This document shows, piece by piece, positions 18,925 through 29,794 of a DNA stretch of 64,000 nt. A program made the translations under genes and the position numbers. The notes under the pieces were generated by a model, which saw nothing but the letters and a program-made list of their open reading frames with translations, did not search any database and was not told the origin of the DNA. The stretch lies in contig CAMXCT020006646.1 in NCBI GenBank assembly GCA_947184155.2, forward strand, positions 297,183-361,182, written 5' to 3'. Position 1 is the stretch's first letter, and each line of letters starts with the position of its first letter. Source of the stretch: Cladocopium goreaui. Lineage: Eukaryota; Sar; Dinophyceae; Suessiales; Symbiodiniaceae.

Positions 18925-19005
18925 GATATTAAACACCCCCTAGAAGCCATGGTTTAGTGGGGGATTTCCATATAATTGGAACCATTTAGAGGGTGTTTAA
19001 TATTG
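18925..19005. mobile_element. MITE-like element, family E, copy 2
   Basis: Inverted ends GATATTAAACACCCCC and GAGGGTGTTTAATATTGGG. Same family as 17,673-17,747. Confidence 0.55.
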
Positions 19006-19265
19006 GGAAGATGAGATTTTCCATTCCAATCTTGTAGATAGCTCGGTATATTCCATTAAATCACAATTTTATATTCTCAGGAGCATAGTCATTAATAATG
19101 ATTTATATATATATAATATTCCCATTATTAATACTCCCATGAAATATAAATGTTATAAATATCCCACATATTCCCATGAAGTCATCACCATTATAATCAA
19201 TTATATTCCAATTATTTGTTTTTATTCCCATAAATCATGAAATCTTTTCCTTTGATAATTATTCT

Positions 19266-19391
19266 ATACTTGGTGGCTCATCCCACTTAGTAAGTGGGTT
19301 ATAACCCCAGTTATAAATGGGATAAGTAGGGTTAATCCACTTATAACTGGGGTTATAACCCACTTACTAAGTGGGATGAGCCACCAAGTAT
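19266..19391. repeat. Perfect 51-bp-arm palindrome (foldback)
   Basis: The arm 19,266-19,316 is exactly the reverse complement of 19,341-19,391, with a 24-nt spacer. Arms begin ATACTTGGTGGCTCATCCC, and each contains the smaller palindrome CCCACTTAGTAAGTGGG and a GGGTTATAACCCC core. It could form a cruciform. No coding content. Likely a young non-autonomous foldback element, since no mismatch has accumulated. Confidence 0.85.
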
Positions 19392-19590
19392 ATATTTCCA
19401 TTTATTCCCTTTGAGTCTGAAACCAAGACATTCCGCCCTTAAGGAGTTGGAAGCAGCAATGGGGGCGCGCCCTGGGAAGCGATGCGCGCCCATGGGCAGC
19501 TCGGGCTGTGATGATTTCATGATAATTTCATGGGAAAAACATGGAAAATTTTGGTGATTTCATCGGGTTTCAAGGAAAACATGTGTTACT

Positions 19591-19706
19591 TACCATCTGG
19601 TTATTTAACATAGCCATGGAAAATCTCTTTTTTTAAATAGATAAACCATCTATAAATGGGCCATGTTCATCCATTTTCCATGGCTATGTTAAATTACCAG
19701 AGGGTA
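19591..19706. mobile_element. MITE-like element, family B, copy 4
   Basis: Ends TACCATCTGGTTATTTAACATAGCCATGG and CCATGGCTATGTTAAATTACCAGAGGGTA give long inverted arms around a short A/T-rich centre. Between 19,425 and 19,510, just upstream, there is a GC-rich patch with an ALKELEAAMG-like frame that I could not delimit as an exon. Confidence 0.75.
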
Positions 19707-20119
19707 GTTGTTATTTAGTGGGATGTGGTAAAGCCACTAATGAACCATTCCCAATTTCACCGGAAATGGGTTGTATGAACCCTCCACAATTCGATGATTA
19801 TTGTTGGCTTTACCACATTATATAGCAAACTAGAACATATAATACATATATATATATTATATATACACATATATTCTAGTTTGCCTTCATATGGTATAAA
19901 TGTCACGGTTATAGTTTTTTTTTTCATATATAGTATGACAAGAATTTGGATCCTATGAGAATATTTTGAGTTATGGGGCTTTAATGGCTATGCTCATGGG
20001 ATTATAATGGGATTGGAATGGGAAGTCGCATCCCTCTAATCTTAAACACCTTCGATACCTGGGTCCCAAAGAAGTGGAAATTCACCACTGAACCACGGTT
20101 TCTAGGGAATACACAGGAC

Positions 20120-20410
20120 GTGTTGATGATGGTGATGATGTACCAGTCTGATGTCCCACTAGGGGATGGTATAAGAGAAGAATCTTGATGATGATGATGA
20201 TGACGATGACGACGACGAGGATGGCAACGACGATGGTCATGACGATGGTCATGATCATGATTCGATCATGATTCGATCATGATGATGATGATGACGACGA
20301 TGACGACGACGAGGATGACAACGACGATGGTCATGATCATGATTCGATCATGAATCGATCATGATGATGATGATCATGATGATGATGATGATGATGATGA
20401 TGTTGACGAT
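20120..20410. repeat. GAT/GAC trinucleotide microsatellite
   Basis: Interrupted (GATGAT)n, (GACGAC)n and TCATGATCATGATTCGATC units. The predicted His- or Asp-rich frames here are artefacts of the repeat. Confidence 0.8.
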
Positions 20411-20691
20411 GGTGACGATGATATTATGAGTATTTCCTGTATGTTTCCTCCAACAATCGTATCCACAAAAATGTGGTTTGCATTCGATTGTATTACTGTT
20501 AGCTGCTGTTAGCTGTTCGGCGTTTTTGGGTTTTGAATCCTGGTCGGTCTGATGCTGACGATGATGCTGACGATGATGATGCAGTCGCAGCCCTTTACGG
20601 TAGCGGTAATGGGCTGCAGTCTGCAAAAAAATGTGATCTCAGTTGCTGGTTTTTCTGCTGCAGCATCTTTTGCTCCAGTTCCAGTTTTCAC

Positions 20692-20793
20692 TACTTAAAC
20701 TAAAATAGTTATGACAAATCACCATCTTTAAATGGTAAATTAACTATAAATGTTTTTTTTTCTTTAAATAGCTATGTTAAATTACCAGAGGGC
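20692..20793. mobile_element. MITE-like element, family B, degenerate copy
   Basis: The right end GCTATGTTAAATTACCAGAGGG is clear. The left end is eroded (ACTAAAATAGTTATGACAAATCACCAT). Confidence 0.5.
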
Positions 20794-20818
20794 ACTGTTT
20801 CTTGTAGTTTCATATAAG

Positions 20819-20938
20819 TTCGATATTATCCGTCCTGGTTTGCGAAGCTGTGCCCGCTTGGGTCTGCGTTTGTTGGGTACCAGATGTCTCAATATCAACC
20901 AGGCCATTTTGTTAGTTTGGATGTGCATCCCAGTGTAG
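20819..20938 (+). CDS. Candidate exon, unknown product
   Basis: The frame reads FDIIRPGLRSCARLGLRLLG and TRCLNINQAILLVWMCIPV, then TAG. It follows the family B element at 20,692. Amphipathic with a hydrophobic C-terminus; no domain recognised. The antisense strand is also open here, so strand is not certain. Confidence 0.35.
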   Translation, partial: FDIIRPGLRSCARLGLRLLGTRCLNINQAILLVWMCIPV

Positions 20939-21018
20939 CCCAGTAATGTGTGGGGGATAAACCATGATAAACCAGTTATGCATGAGGTGCCCCCCAAGTT
21001 GTGACAACTTTGAGCCAG

Positions 21019-21208
21019 GAACTCTACATCTACCTGGGCAATTACAGAGGTGCCAATCCGCTCCAAATATGGTGGTGACGTCTCCCTTTGGCTGGGCAGC
21101 AGATGCTTGGACAATTCAGCCTGGGCTCGGGAATCCGTCGATGATTTGGGTGGTTTTCTAAGTTTGAACCGTGGAAGCAATGGGTTTCATATGATCAATT
21201 ATGACTGA
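21019..21208 (+). CDS. Candidate exon, unknown product
   Basis: Acceptor TTTGAGCCAG is followed by NSTSTWAITEVPIRSKYGGD and VSLWLGSRCLDNSAWARESV, then DDLGGFLSL, to a TGA. Good residue composition, but the other + frame and the antisense frame are also open, as is common in these GC-rich patches. Confidence 0.35.
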
Positions 21209-21632
21209 AATATATTGTCAATATTGATGGTTTTGGCGGTCCTCAAGTTTAATAGGATCCCGAATGTAGGTAGATAGAATAGTCGGATAGCTCGGAATGG
21301 GAAAGACATTTTTTTGACATCCCTGAGAAAAAGTATCTATTTCTTGTGGACACCTAACCTGCAATAGTGATCATAATAATCATACAGCTGCTTCAGAAGT
21401 TATCTTCCACACCTGTCAAGGACACCCAACTTCCATCATACAACAACTCGTAGTATACAATAACATTGGCAATGTTTCAAAATCAGACATACATCCAAAA
21501 GCATATCCAGAACATACTCTATATATATAACCATTATTTGCACACACACACATTTATATAATTATATATATATATGTATTATTATATATATATATATATC
21601 ATTCCCGAAAATACAAATGCAAATGTATACAG

Positions 21633-21839
21633 ATGCCGCATTGGTCCCACTCCCAGGACACCCAATGGTCCAACCAGTCCCAGAACCGCCACTTCCACGA
21701 CCACCGCCGTCAAGCCGCGCAGCTGGCGCACGCCATGACGTCGGGGGCCTGGGACGAGGTCGACGCAGAGCAGACGCGTCGCCCTGGCACCGCAGCACCA
21801 CTGGGCCCACCGGGCGGTGGGGTGTCGCAAGGGGCTGAG
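21633..21839 (+). CDS. Candidate internal exon, GC-rich
   Basis: Acceptor TGTATACAG, 69 complete codons (MPHWSHSQDTQWSNQSQNRH, HDHRRQAAQLAHAMTSGAWD), then a GTGAGG donor. Much more GC-rich than the AT-repeat flanks. Product unknown; His/Gln/Ser-rich start and a Pro/Gly-rich end. Confidence 0.5.
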
Positions 21840-22369
21840 GTGAGGCGACCTTCCACAACAGGTGGGGAAGGGTTGGGGAAGAGGGGTTTGGGACTTGTTG
21901 AGTTTTTTCGGATGAATTGTCATGAAAGTTGGTGATGTTCTCCTCAGAAATGAGAAATGTGAATAATGTGAGTTATGATTATGATAGGCAACTTTGATAA
22001 CTGTGATTGTTTCGTCAGTCCAAACCTTCCAAGGTGCATGAGAATCCCTCAGCCCTCCTCACATGGGGTTGGATATGTTATTTTCGGGATCCACATGGAA
22101 CGCCATGAAACCCAAACATTGTTTCATGGTCAATATAAATGGTTGTTCAAAAGCCCGCACTATATATAATATATACAGTATTATATATATATGTGTGTGT
22201 GTGTGTTTGCGTGTTTCATTTATATTGTGCATTTACATACTCCAGTTATGCATAAACATTGGCATACACACATATATATACCTGTGTGTGTGATTTATAT
22301 GCATCACAAATCACCAATATGTGAATAACTTGGATAACCAGATGTGCGCATACATTGCCATTACATGCC

Positions 22370-22580
22370 CATGTTTTCCGTGGTTCATGGCTCAGCGCCA
22401 GGACAGCTGGGAAGATATTCAGGCAGATATTCGGCACAGAAGCATGGCTGGCAACACCCCTTGGGGCAAATCGAGGCCAAAACAGTGGCAGATTCAGATC
22501 AGGAGATTGGGAACTATGCCTGGGCTTGGAGAGAGAAGGACCCGGCCATGGCCACATCACGAAATCCTTTTTTTCTGGGT
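22370..22580 (+). CDS. Exon-like patch, frame ambiguous
   Basis: GC-rich segment open in all three + frames. The best reading ends VADSDQEIGNYAWAWREKDP and AMATSRNPFFLG before a GTAGGG. I cannot choose the frame or the acceptor with confidence. Confidence 0.25.
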
Positions 22581-22671
22581 AGGGTCTCGTCCATGGTTTT
22601 AGGATTTTCAGGCTGTTTTCATCCATTGACATAGCAATTGGAACTCCAGACATCTCCAAACTTAGATCCAC

Positions 22672-22818
22672 ATGGCCGCCATGGAGTTTTTTTACCAGGA
22701 CAACTTCGGTCGCCCTGGGGCTTTAGCCACCCAAAAGCTGCCGATGAATGAGATCAGGGCCATCAGGGTCACGAGTCCGAGTCCAAAGAAACCAAGCAGG
22801 CTCGTGATGGAGTCTTGA
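22672..22818 (+). CDS. Candidate small CDS or first exon
   Basis: 48 codons starting at ATG in a strong context (two in-frame ATGs, GCCGCCATGGAG). It reads MAAMEFFYQDNFGRPGALAT, QKLPMNEIRAIRVTSPSPKK, PSRLVMES, stop. The antisense frame is also open and hydrophobic, but the + strand reading agrees with the neighbouring exon at 23,053. Confidence 0.4.
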   Translation: MAAMEFFYQDNFGRPGALATQKLPMNEIRAIRVTSPSPKKPSRLVMES

Positions 22819-22861
22819 ATTAGCTGCTGATTTTTCTTAATGTTCATCTGTGTTTTATCTA

Positions 22862-22960
22862 TCTGGGCAAAATAAAATCGACCTCACTGTCCTCCCGAAG
22901 CCTGGAATCATGGTTAAAGAAAGGAATCATCCCAAAATGGCCTCATTTCACGTTAGTCAA
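22862..22960. mobile_element. MITE-like element, family A, degenerate copy
   Basis: Contains TCTGGGCAAAATAAAATCGACCTCACTG, GGAATCATGG and GGAATCATCCCAAAATGGCC in family A order. The right end is eroded. Confidence 0.5.
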
Positions 22961-23052
22961 TGATCTATGTTCATCGATTTTCATCGATTTTCCCACTGGT
23001 TAGTCCATGGAGAGATCCGCCATGACTGGAGAGTCGCCATTGCAAATCCAAG

Positions 23053-23217
23053 GATATCAACAAAGCCACCTGGAACAATTTGATTCATGGAGGCTGTCAA
23101 AGCCGCGCCGTCTTCCACAATAACGCCTTTCCGCCCTCGGCTCATGTGACCTATCAAACCCACGATATGCGTGGCATTCCGGTCAACAAGACCTTGACGG
23201 GACAGGCAGGGCGCTGA
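23053..23217 (+). CDS. Candidate 3' exon, unknown product
   Basis: Acceptor AATCCAAG opens a 54-codon frame: DINKATWNNLIHGGCQSRAV, FHNNAFPPSAHVTYQTHDMR, GIPVNKTLTGQAGR, stop TGA. Convincing protein composition with no low complexity. Function unknown. Confidence 0.5.
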   Translation, partial: DINKATWNNLIHGGCQSRAVFHNNAFPPSAHVTYQTHDMRGIPVNKTLTGQAGR

Positions 23218-23264
23218 AAGCGTAGCGTAAGCCGATTCGTGGGATTCGGAGGGTTGGTGGATGT

Positions 23265-23405
23265 AATATGTGATATGTATATTTTATATATAGTTATATA
23301 TATATAATTATATACATATATAATTATATATATAATTATATATATATATCATTATATATATATAGTTATATATGTATATAATTATATTTATATATGTATA
23401 TGGGA
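23265..23405. repeat. AT dinucleotide-rich repeat
   Basis: ATATATA/TTATATA runs with repeated TATAATTATATATA units. No coding content. Confidence 0.8.
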
Positions 23406-23450
23406 TGACGTGAGTACTGAATGCAATAGTTCGGCTAGATTCGGCTAGAT

Positions 23451-23790
23451 GAACACCCAAAAAGATAGAAACCAATAGTTACAATTCCTTTGATTTTCCT
23501 GCTTTTTCCACCACGGAGAACATACCCCATATCCCCAATTCACGGTTTCAACGTCAGCAACGTGACTCACTTCGAGGTACGACATCAGACGCTACTTGGT
23601 CCCCAGTAGAGCGCCGCGAAAAGGGAGGCGATTTGGCTGAGCGTTTTTGGAGATGCCAAAGGCATCACTTTTCAAACATGCTGCCCGTCAAATCCTTTCC
23701 TGGTTTGTGGAGCACCACGAAAAAATATTTAAAAAAGGCATCGAGGATCAAGAAAACGAGGTTGACGCTGATGAATATGGTGTGGGATAG
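23451..23790 (+). CDS. Candidate exon with a one-base frame break
   Basis: A long coding-like frame: TPKKIETNSYNSFDF, then RGTTSDATWSPVERREKGGD and LAERF. At the T-run 23,644-23,648 it must gain one T to continue as LEMPKASLFKHAARQILSWF, VEHHEKIFKKGIEDQENEVD, ADEY, ending GVG-stop or at a GTGTGG donor. The protein is plausible on both sides of the break, so a homopolymer deletion (error or decay) is the simplest reading. Function unknown. Confidence 0.5.
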
Positions 23791-24024
23791 AATAGGATAG
23801 AAGGGGAATGGAGGGGAATATATATATATATATACTAATAAATAATTAATTATATATATATATATACGTATGTTTGTGTGCGGTTATTCTGCCAGCAAGA
23901 TTCATCGAATCGCCACAAGGGTTCAACAGTGGGACGATTGGTCAAATTAGACATCCCGACAGTTCACACCCGACGCAATGTACCTCACGTACTCTCGCAA
24001 GAACGCTGTAAAAGATGGAAGATT

Positions 24025-24172
24025 CAATGGGAATTTCAGGATCCTAAAATGAAGGTACTGTACCATATAAGGCCATATGAATTGTGGGGATATTCGCTTA
24101 CATAGGCCTCAAAAATAGGCCTTATATATGGCAGGTACCTCCAATTTTTTCGGTTCCTGAGATGGCCATTGA
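24025..24172. mobile_element. MITE-like element, family D, copy 2
   Basis: Ends CAATGGGAATTTCAGGATCC and GGTTCCTGAGATGGCCATTG, with internal GTACCATATAAGGCCATAT and TAGGCCTTATATATGG. Opposite orientation to the copy at 421. Confidence 0.65.
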
Positions 24173-24194
24173 AAGATGGGTTTTCTTTGCGAAG

Positions 24195-24349
24195 GTTTAA
24201 CATTCGAATCCATGCCAGTTGAATCCGACATGTTTTTCTGCTCCGGAAAATTTCCGGCTCCACCAACCATCACCGGCGGTGTGTTGCAGGTCCGGCCCCC
24301 TGTCCCTGTGCAAACAGCCATCAGGGTTTGCTGGAAGTTGTTTTTTTGA
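24195..24349 (+). CDS. Candidate exon, unknown product
   Basis: After TTTGCGAAG the frame reads LTFESMPVESDMFFCSGKFP, APPTITGGVLQVRPPVPVQT, AIRVCWKLFF, stop. A GTCCGG after GTGTTGCAG could be an earlier donor. It directly follows a family D element. Confidence 0.45.
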
Positions 24350-24372
24350 CCTGCACTTTGGCTTGGCCCCAG

Positions 24373-24498
24373 AAACAGTGCGACGCGGTCTGCACTGAAG
24401 ATCATGCCTTCTTGACCCCCTCAGTTGAGCATCAAACATGGCTAGCTGAGAAATTCTCTTTAAACGGAAGTTTGATGGGAAAACTACTGTATCTATAG
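24373..24498 (+). CDS. Candidate exon, unknown product
   Basis: Acceptor TTGGCCCCAG, then KQCDAVCTEDHAFLTPSVEH, QTWLAEKFSLNGSLMGKLLY, L, stop TAG. Good composition; may follow the 24,195 exon in the same gene. Confidence 0.4.
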   Translation, partial: KQCDAVCTEDHAFLTPSVEHQTWLAEKFSLNGSLMGKLLYL

Positions 24499-24847
24499 GT
24501 GATTGCACTGATAGCAACTATGGTTATTCATTATGGTTATTATTGCTATTATCGTTAGCAGCAATTCTGGTTGTATAGTAGTTGTGCTTTGTAATTGTGG
24601 TTAGTAGTTGTGTTGTGGAACTATGGTTGATAAGTTCTAGATATGAGCCATTAAACATATATGTGTTGATTGATTACAGGGAATCATAAGTTTATTCGAA
24701 GTGGTTTCTTGGAGATTGTTATACACCACAATATATGAGTAGGAACCCCTACTGTATGTGCCAGCGAGTGACTTGCCATGATAATTCTCCATTGCTATGT
24801 TTAACTACCAGAGGCTATGCTTGTTGGTTTATGCTACACCCAATTAC

Positions 24848-24974
24848 AATCCGGTAATCAAACATGGCAATGGACAATCCCTTATTTAATCTTATTCATA
24901 GGTGATCGCCCCAGCTTTAAACCTCTATTTAGTTCAGGGATTTTCCCATCTAACCATTTGATTACCGGTGGTTA
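24848..24974. mobile_element. MITE-like element, family B-like
   Basis: Ends AATCCGGTAATCAAACATGG and AACCATTTGATTACCGGTGGTT form an inverted pair. Same subgroup as 18,331. Confidence 0.55.
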
Positions 24975-25982
24975 ACTAGCTCGATATATTTACCATAAAT
25001 CTTAGCTCTGTCAGTAAGCAACTTAGCGTGTAGGAACTGGGGCACCACTTTGTGGAAGATCATGTCCCAACTTGTTGCGGATCATGTTATGCAGATCCTC
25101 CTTGCGTTTCCCATATACCCCAAACGATAGCTAAGTCTATAACCATAGATCATAGGTCAACTGCGGCTTATGGTATAGATATCTCAAACTAGTTACTATA
25201 CAAGTTACTATAGGCATCGATGGGCAATGGACTTTATAAACCAAGAAACATCACTTGATGGCACCAGCTCGTATTGAAATGGAGCTTCAATCAAGCCCCA
25301 GGGGAAATTTTGATAAGTTAAAGGGACCCAGGGACCCACAGTTTTTTCTAGCAGGAACATGTGGAAAAACACAAGTTCCAGATTTTTCTAAGGGTTTTGT
25401 ATAGCCACAATGTATTTGTCAGATTTTCTGGATGTTACTGTTAGTTGCACATTTGCTGGTCAGGAATGGCTTCAGCAAGCTTCACCACGAGGAGATTCCC
25501 TTTGTCCTAGCGCCCCAGCTTCGGTTTGAAGGAAGGCAATCACCATGTAGTCATGACAAATACTCATGATACTTATAAGTAACATTTAGTAACATAATCG
25601 ATAGTAGTATTGTTCTCTTTTTCATCATAACAAATATGCGTAATAATAATTTAAAAAGCAACAACAGAACCCTGAATCATGCTTTTAGGATACTTGCACC
25701 TGGCCGACTGGCCCCACGTTTTTACCACATGTTCAGATGCACTGAATGCTTAATGTCACCATCCAAAGTTGGAAGAACCCTTGCGCGGGGGGGGTCATTA
25801 TACATAATCCTTTGATAACTTAGGATGGGCACTGATATTAATGTTCAACAATCATAGGCGAGAGAGATAGATAGATATATATATATATAATATAGGGTGC
25901 TATCAGCTCGGTTGTAGGGGTTGTACCCAGCTTCACGGAGACATTTTGTATAGTGACCATGGCTGCATGGCTCGCCTCCTAG
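24975..25982. other. Non-coding stretch
   Basis: No convincing exon or repeat was seen beyond a short (GATA)n/(AT)n run near 25,861-25,890. Confidence 0.4.
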
Positions 25983-26060
25983 GCGCAAAACGATCGGATC
26001 TACGAACTCTTCATCTCTGAGTTGACCGTCTGGTCTGCGGCGTCTGCGGCTTCGCCTGGG
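25983..26060 (+). CDS. Candidate internal exon
   Basis: Acceptor CGCCTCCTAG, 26 complete codons (AQNDRIYELFISELTVWSAA, SAASPG), then a GTCTCA donor. Short but well bounded. Confidence 0.4.
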
Positions 26061-26201
26061 GTCTCACCAACATGAGCTGCCAGACATTAGACAGCCGCAG
26101 ACTTGGCAGGGGGTTTGATCATACTATACATGTGTTTAATAAATATGGTTGGTTATAGTGTTATGTTAGGGATTATTAGGTGGGCTTGGGTTTTTTTTGG
26201 G

Positions 26202-26248
26202 AGTCCCGTCAATGACGATAATCCGGGATTATCGTCATGGACGGGACT
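26202..26248. repeat. Near-perfect hairpin without loop
   Basis: AGTCCCGTCAATGACGATAATCC is followed directly by its complement with one mismatch. Arms are 23 bp. Unrelated to families A-E. Confidence 0.75.
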
Positions 26249-26326
26249 TTTTAGAAATCCCAGGTCCACCTCCCCGGCGTAGAAAAGCCCTTGGTTTTGG
26301 TACGACAACTCTGGAATCTATATACA

Positions 26327-26442
26327 TCTGGGTAAATTATAACGACCTCACTACGACCTCACTGGAAATCATGGTCAGTAAGGGAAATCATCCCCAAATG
26401 GCCGCAAGATTCAGGTTAGTGAAATATTATAATTTACCCAGA
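26327..26442. mobile_element. MITE-like element, family A, best-preserved copy
   Basis: Perfect 16-bp inverted ends TCTGGGTAAATTATAA and TTATAATTTACCCAGA. The interior has a partial tandem of ACGACCTCACT plus the conserved AAATCATCCCCAAATGG block. As transcribed, the left end reads CTGG|GTAAAT (donor-like) and the right end TTTACCCAG (acceptor-like). Confidence 0.8.
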
Positions 26443-26475
26443 TTCATGGATTACCGGTATCCCATATTAAATCCT

Positions 26476-26579
26476 CTGGTTGGTGGTTTGGAACATTTTT
26501 TATTTTTCCATATATTGAGAATGTCATCATCCCAACTGACTTTCCTATTTTTCAGAGGGGTAGGTCAACCACCAACCAG
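26476..26579. mobile_element. MITE-like element, family C, copy 2
   Basis: Ends CTGGTTGGTGGTTTGGAACAT and GTCAACCACCAACCAG; interior as in the 18,048 copy. It lies 34 bp after the family A copy. Confidence 0.75.
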
Positions 26580-26649
26580 TCCTCCATTTACCTCGGGGTT
26601 TCTTCCTAGCCATGTTTGCCGGAGGGCAGATGTTCCGATTGCTTCCTCC

Positions 26650-27000
26650 TGAACGCTGAGTTTCACCTCGGAACTCGAGCAAAAATGCTGGGATTCGGGA
26701 TGATGAAGAAACATCCACTGGTCATATCAATTCACTGGACAAGGGGAATACCTAAAGGGCGCTATTTTTTGTTTTTTTTCTCCCAATGATGTTATAAGGG
26801 ATGTGTTCTATCATATATAACTGTCTCATATATATATAAATATATATATATCTACCTATGATATGTTATACCAGTAGTACCGCACAAGGCGGTGGAGGAA
26901 GTTTCAAAAATAGAAAACCTATAGGAGAGCTTGGTTGTTGTGAATCACGGATGGCAGAGCGAATCCACTGATGGACCGAAAGATGGTTGGAATGTCGAAT
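26650..27000. other. Non-coding stretch
   Basis: An AT run near 26,830-26,850; otherwise nothing recognised. Confidence 0.4.
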
Positions 27001-27112
27001 TATTCATTTGTCTATCTATCTATCTATCTATCTATCTACCTATCTATATATCTATCGATCGATCTATCTATCTGTCTATCTATCTATCTATCTATCTAAT
27101 CTAATCTAATCT

Positions 27113-27143
<31 letters not shown>

Positions 27144-27156
27144 TCTATCTATCTAG

Positions 27157-27187
<31 letters not shown>

Positions 27188-27660
27188 ATCTATTTTATCT
27201 ATCTTATCTATCTTATCTATCTTATCTTTCTTATCTATTTTATCTATCTGTTCTATCTGTTCTATCTAATCTATCTAATCTATCTAATCTATCTAATCTA
27301 TCTATCTATCAATCTAATCCATCTAATCTATCTAATCTATCTAATCTATCTATATAATCTATCTAATCTATCTAATCTATCTTTCTATCTATCCATCCAT
27401 CCATCCTTTTTTTCTGTCTGCTGATCTATGTGTTTGTCAAGCTATCCATCTCTCTGTCTTTCCATCCGTCTGCTTAGCTCTCTAATTGTCTTTGCAGCCG
27501 TCCATCCATCATCCTATTTGTCTATGTATCCATCTGCCTGTCTTTCTTTCTCTCTTTCGAGATCTGTCCATTTCCTTGTCTCTCTGTCTGTCTGTCGTCT
27601 TGCGGTCTAACCATCTATCTAGCTATCTATTTGCTCATCCAGCTATCCATTCTTTCCATT
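27001..27660. repeat. TCTA/TCTAA tetra- and pentanucleotide microsatellite
   Basis: (ATCT)n with blocks of (TTATC)n and (TCTAATCTA)n up to about 27,400, then degenerate CATC/CTGT pyrimidine repeats. The Ser/Leu-rich frames here are artefacts. Confidence 0.85.
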
Positions 27661-27939
27661 TAAGTACCGAAGGATTTCAACCACCCACCTATCTAGTTCT
27701 TCATCTTTCCATCTAGACAGTTCGACAGCAAGCAGGTAACATTTGCACAGACAAGACACAGAGCGAACAGACCCTTGGTTTCAGTTGTGGTGTAACTTAC
27801 AAAACTTCAACATGTGAGACATCGCTCTAGCACGATCCCTTGGGTGCACACAACTCGACCTTTTTTCCCTTGTGTTTACAGTGGTAGTGACTGGTAGTTG
27901 TAGCTGTCTATCTAATTATCCATCTGTCTACCTGCAAGC
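27661..27939. other. Nothing recognised
   Basis: Transitional sequence between the microsatellite and the next repeat block. Confidence 0.4.
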
Positions 27940-28850
27940 TTGAAAACGAAGCTATTCCGCGAGACCTCCTCAGTTTTTGAATTTGACAACATCAAAAACA
28001 CAGCAATTCTGCGAGATTTCCGCAATTTTTGAAGTTGAACGTCAAAAACGATAACAACATCAAAAACGAAGCCATTCTGCGAGACTTCCTTCAAAAATGG
28101 AACGTTGAGTGCAGAGCTGACGGCCTCGTACCAATGCGTTTTGCGATTTTTCCACTCCACCTGTCTAACGTACTGCGCCAGCCACGACAAAGCGATGCCA
28201 GGTCATACGAAGTGCTGCACCTGTCACGCAAAATTACCTTCCCAAAACTGAAGATCTGATGCTCCAAAATGCAACCCCTCTCAGGAAATTAGCGCCCTGA
28301 TCTCCTAACACATCTAACTCATGTGTCTCTTGTACTGCGTCTGCCACGCGACATGCATCTTTGCAGATCCTCTTCAAATGTCCCACGCCTGCCATGGTTT
28401 TTGAAACTGCTACAAAACCTTCACGTTTCGCTCACTTTTGCCAAGGTGCACAATCCACTGCTTCGAAATGTGCTTCGCACCACAGCAGCGTAAACTTTTT
28501 CGACACCTCAACTTCCAAAAGTGGTCCCGAGCTGGTGTGTTTTGTACATTTTGACTTGGACATGTGCTTCGCGCCACAACGGCGCAACTTTTCATCTCTC
28601 ATCTGGCCAGATGGCTCCGCACCCGCCGCTTTAGCGAGCCTACTTTTCGACCTTCCGGAGCCACAAATCAAAAACATAGTGTTTCGCAACTTTCCTACCT
28701 TTTCGCGCGCCTGCATCTTCTTTCTTCTCACTCTTTCTCTTCTCTGATCTTCTCTCTTCGGCTCTTCTCCTCTCTGACTCTTCCCACCTCTGCTTTTCCA
28801 TTTGTCCATATGGTCGGAAATTTGACTTCTAATTAAACTTCCTTCGATAA
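27940..28850 (+). repeat. Interspersed repeat block with coding-like frames
   Basis: Begins with three diverged subunits containing AACGAAGCCATTCTGCGAGAC and TTTTTGAA, then a stretch whose frames read RDFLQKWNVECRADGLVPMR and, further on, LIWPDGSAPAALASLLFD. From memory, very similar sequences recur in Symbiodiniaceae assemblies, which supports the host assignment; I could not check this. No catalytic domain is visible. Confidence 0.5.
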
Positions 28851-29605
28851 CATCATTATCATGGAAAGCCCAATTATAAGGGAATCTTGACAATGTTTTC
28901 ATCATCCAATGATGTGCCAATCGTTTTGGGATGGATGCGTTTCATTTGCATCGTTCAGTTTCAGGTTGCTTTCCTTCCGCTGCAACGCAGCGTTCCCGGC
29001 CACACCTTGTAACAACCAAAGGTGTTTCTAGTTTCTAGCAACAAAATAGGGGATTTATCAAGGATGAACATAACCTTGTATAATGATAGACCGTCCATAG
29101 AACATCCAGGAATTCCAGTATGTTTTGATATAAGCCGCTTGGAGATGCAGTTTCACAAGTTTTGTAGGGCGTTGTATCCATACGGAGCTTAGAATCCCGT
29201 AGTTTAATAGCCATTATATAATAGCGATAATCAGTATTAAATAGTATTAACTATTATTAACCTGTATTAACCATAGTTATTACATGTTACTACCATGGTT
29301 ATACCCCTTTCACACCAATTGCCTGCACGTTGCCAAGTGCTCCAACCATGTTAGTTACCCTCCGGCAATGAAACATGGTTTGCTGGAAAATCCTCCGTTT
29401 ATAGGGGGTTCTCGAATTTTCCATTTCCAATCTCTTGATGTTCTTTTCCAAGACATCTGATCTCTCATCCCCCTTGATCTATCTCTCATCACCATGGTTT
29501 TCCAAAATTGGACGACATGACACCTCAGTATGTTATAGTATGGTGGTTTCCTGCAATCCCACGAATGTCGATTAATGTGGGACAAAAAATGCCGTCACCA
29601 TCCGA
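28851..29605. other. Mostly non-coding
   Basis: An end of a family B-like element appears at 29,356 (TACCCTCCGGCAATGAAACATGG). Otherwise nothing recognised. Confidence 0.4.
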
Positions 29606-29794
29606 AAAAAAAATGTTCGATTCACCGGGGCATCGGCTTCCGCCGGCTTCCGTTTCTCCCGAGGCTGGAAGGGCTGGCAGAACCTGATCAACGAGCGGGA
29701 AGTTGGCGATCAATGGCTGGACGAAGCCGATGGCCGAAGGAGCGCATTGCGCGTTTTTCTTTTTGCGCGGCACCAGCTACCCCAATGGCTGGAT
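29606..29794 (+). CDS. Candidate exon, unknown product
   Basis: The frame reads ASASAGFRFSRGWKGWQNLI, NEREVGDQWLDEADGRRSAL, RVFLFARHQLPQWLDG, followed by a GTTTAT donor. The acceptor is unclear and the antisense frame is also open. Confidence 0.35.

Noticed and set aside
22692..23790. A minus-strand membrane-protein gene
   Set aside because: The antisense frames at 22,692-22,847 and 22,981-23,163 are hydrophobic and open, but the + frames over the same islands (MEFFYQDNFGRPG..., DINKATWNNLIHGG..., VERREKGGDLAERF...) are better proteins with fitting splice sites; the antisense reading is probably a shadow.
28029..28836. A host gene for the RDFLQKWNVECRADG... frames
   Set aside because: The block has internal subrepeats and several overlapping open frames without splice sites, and resembles an interspersed repeat, so I annotate it as repeat only.
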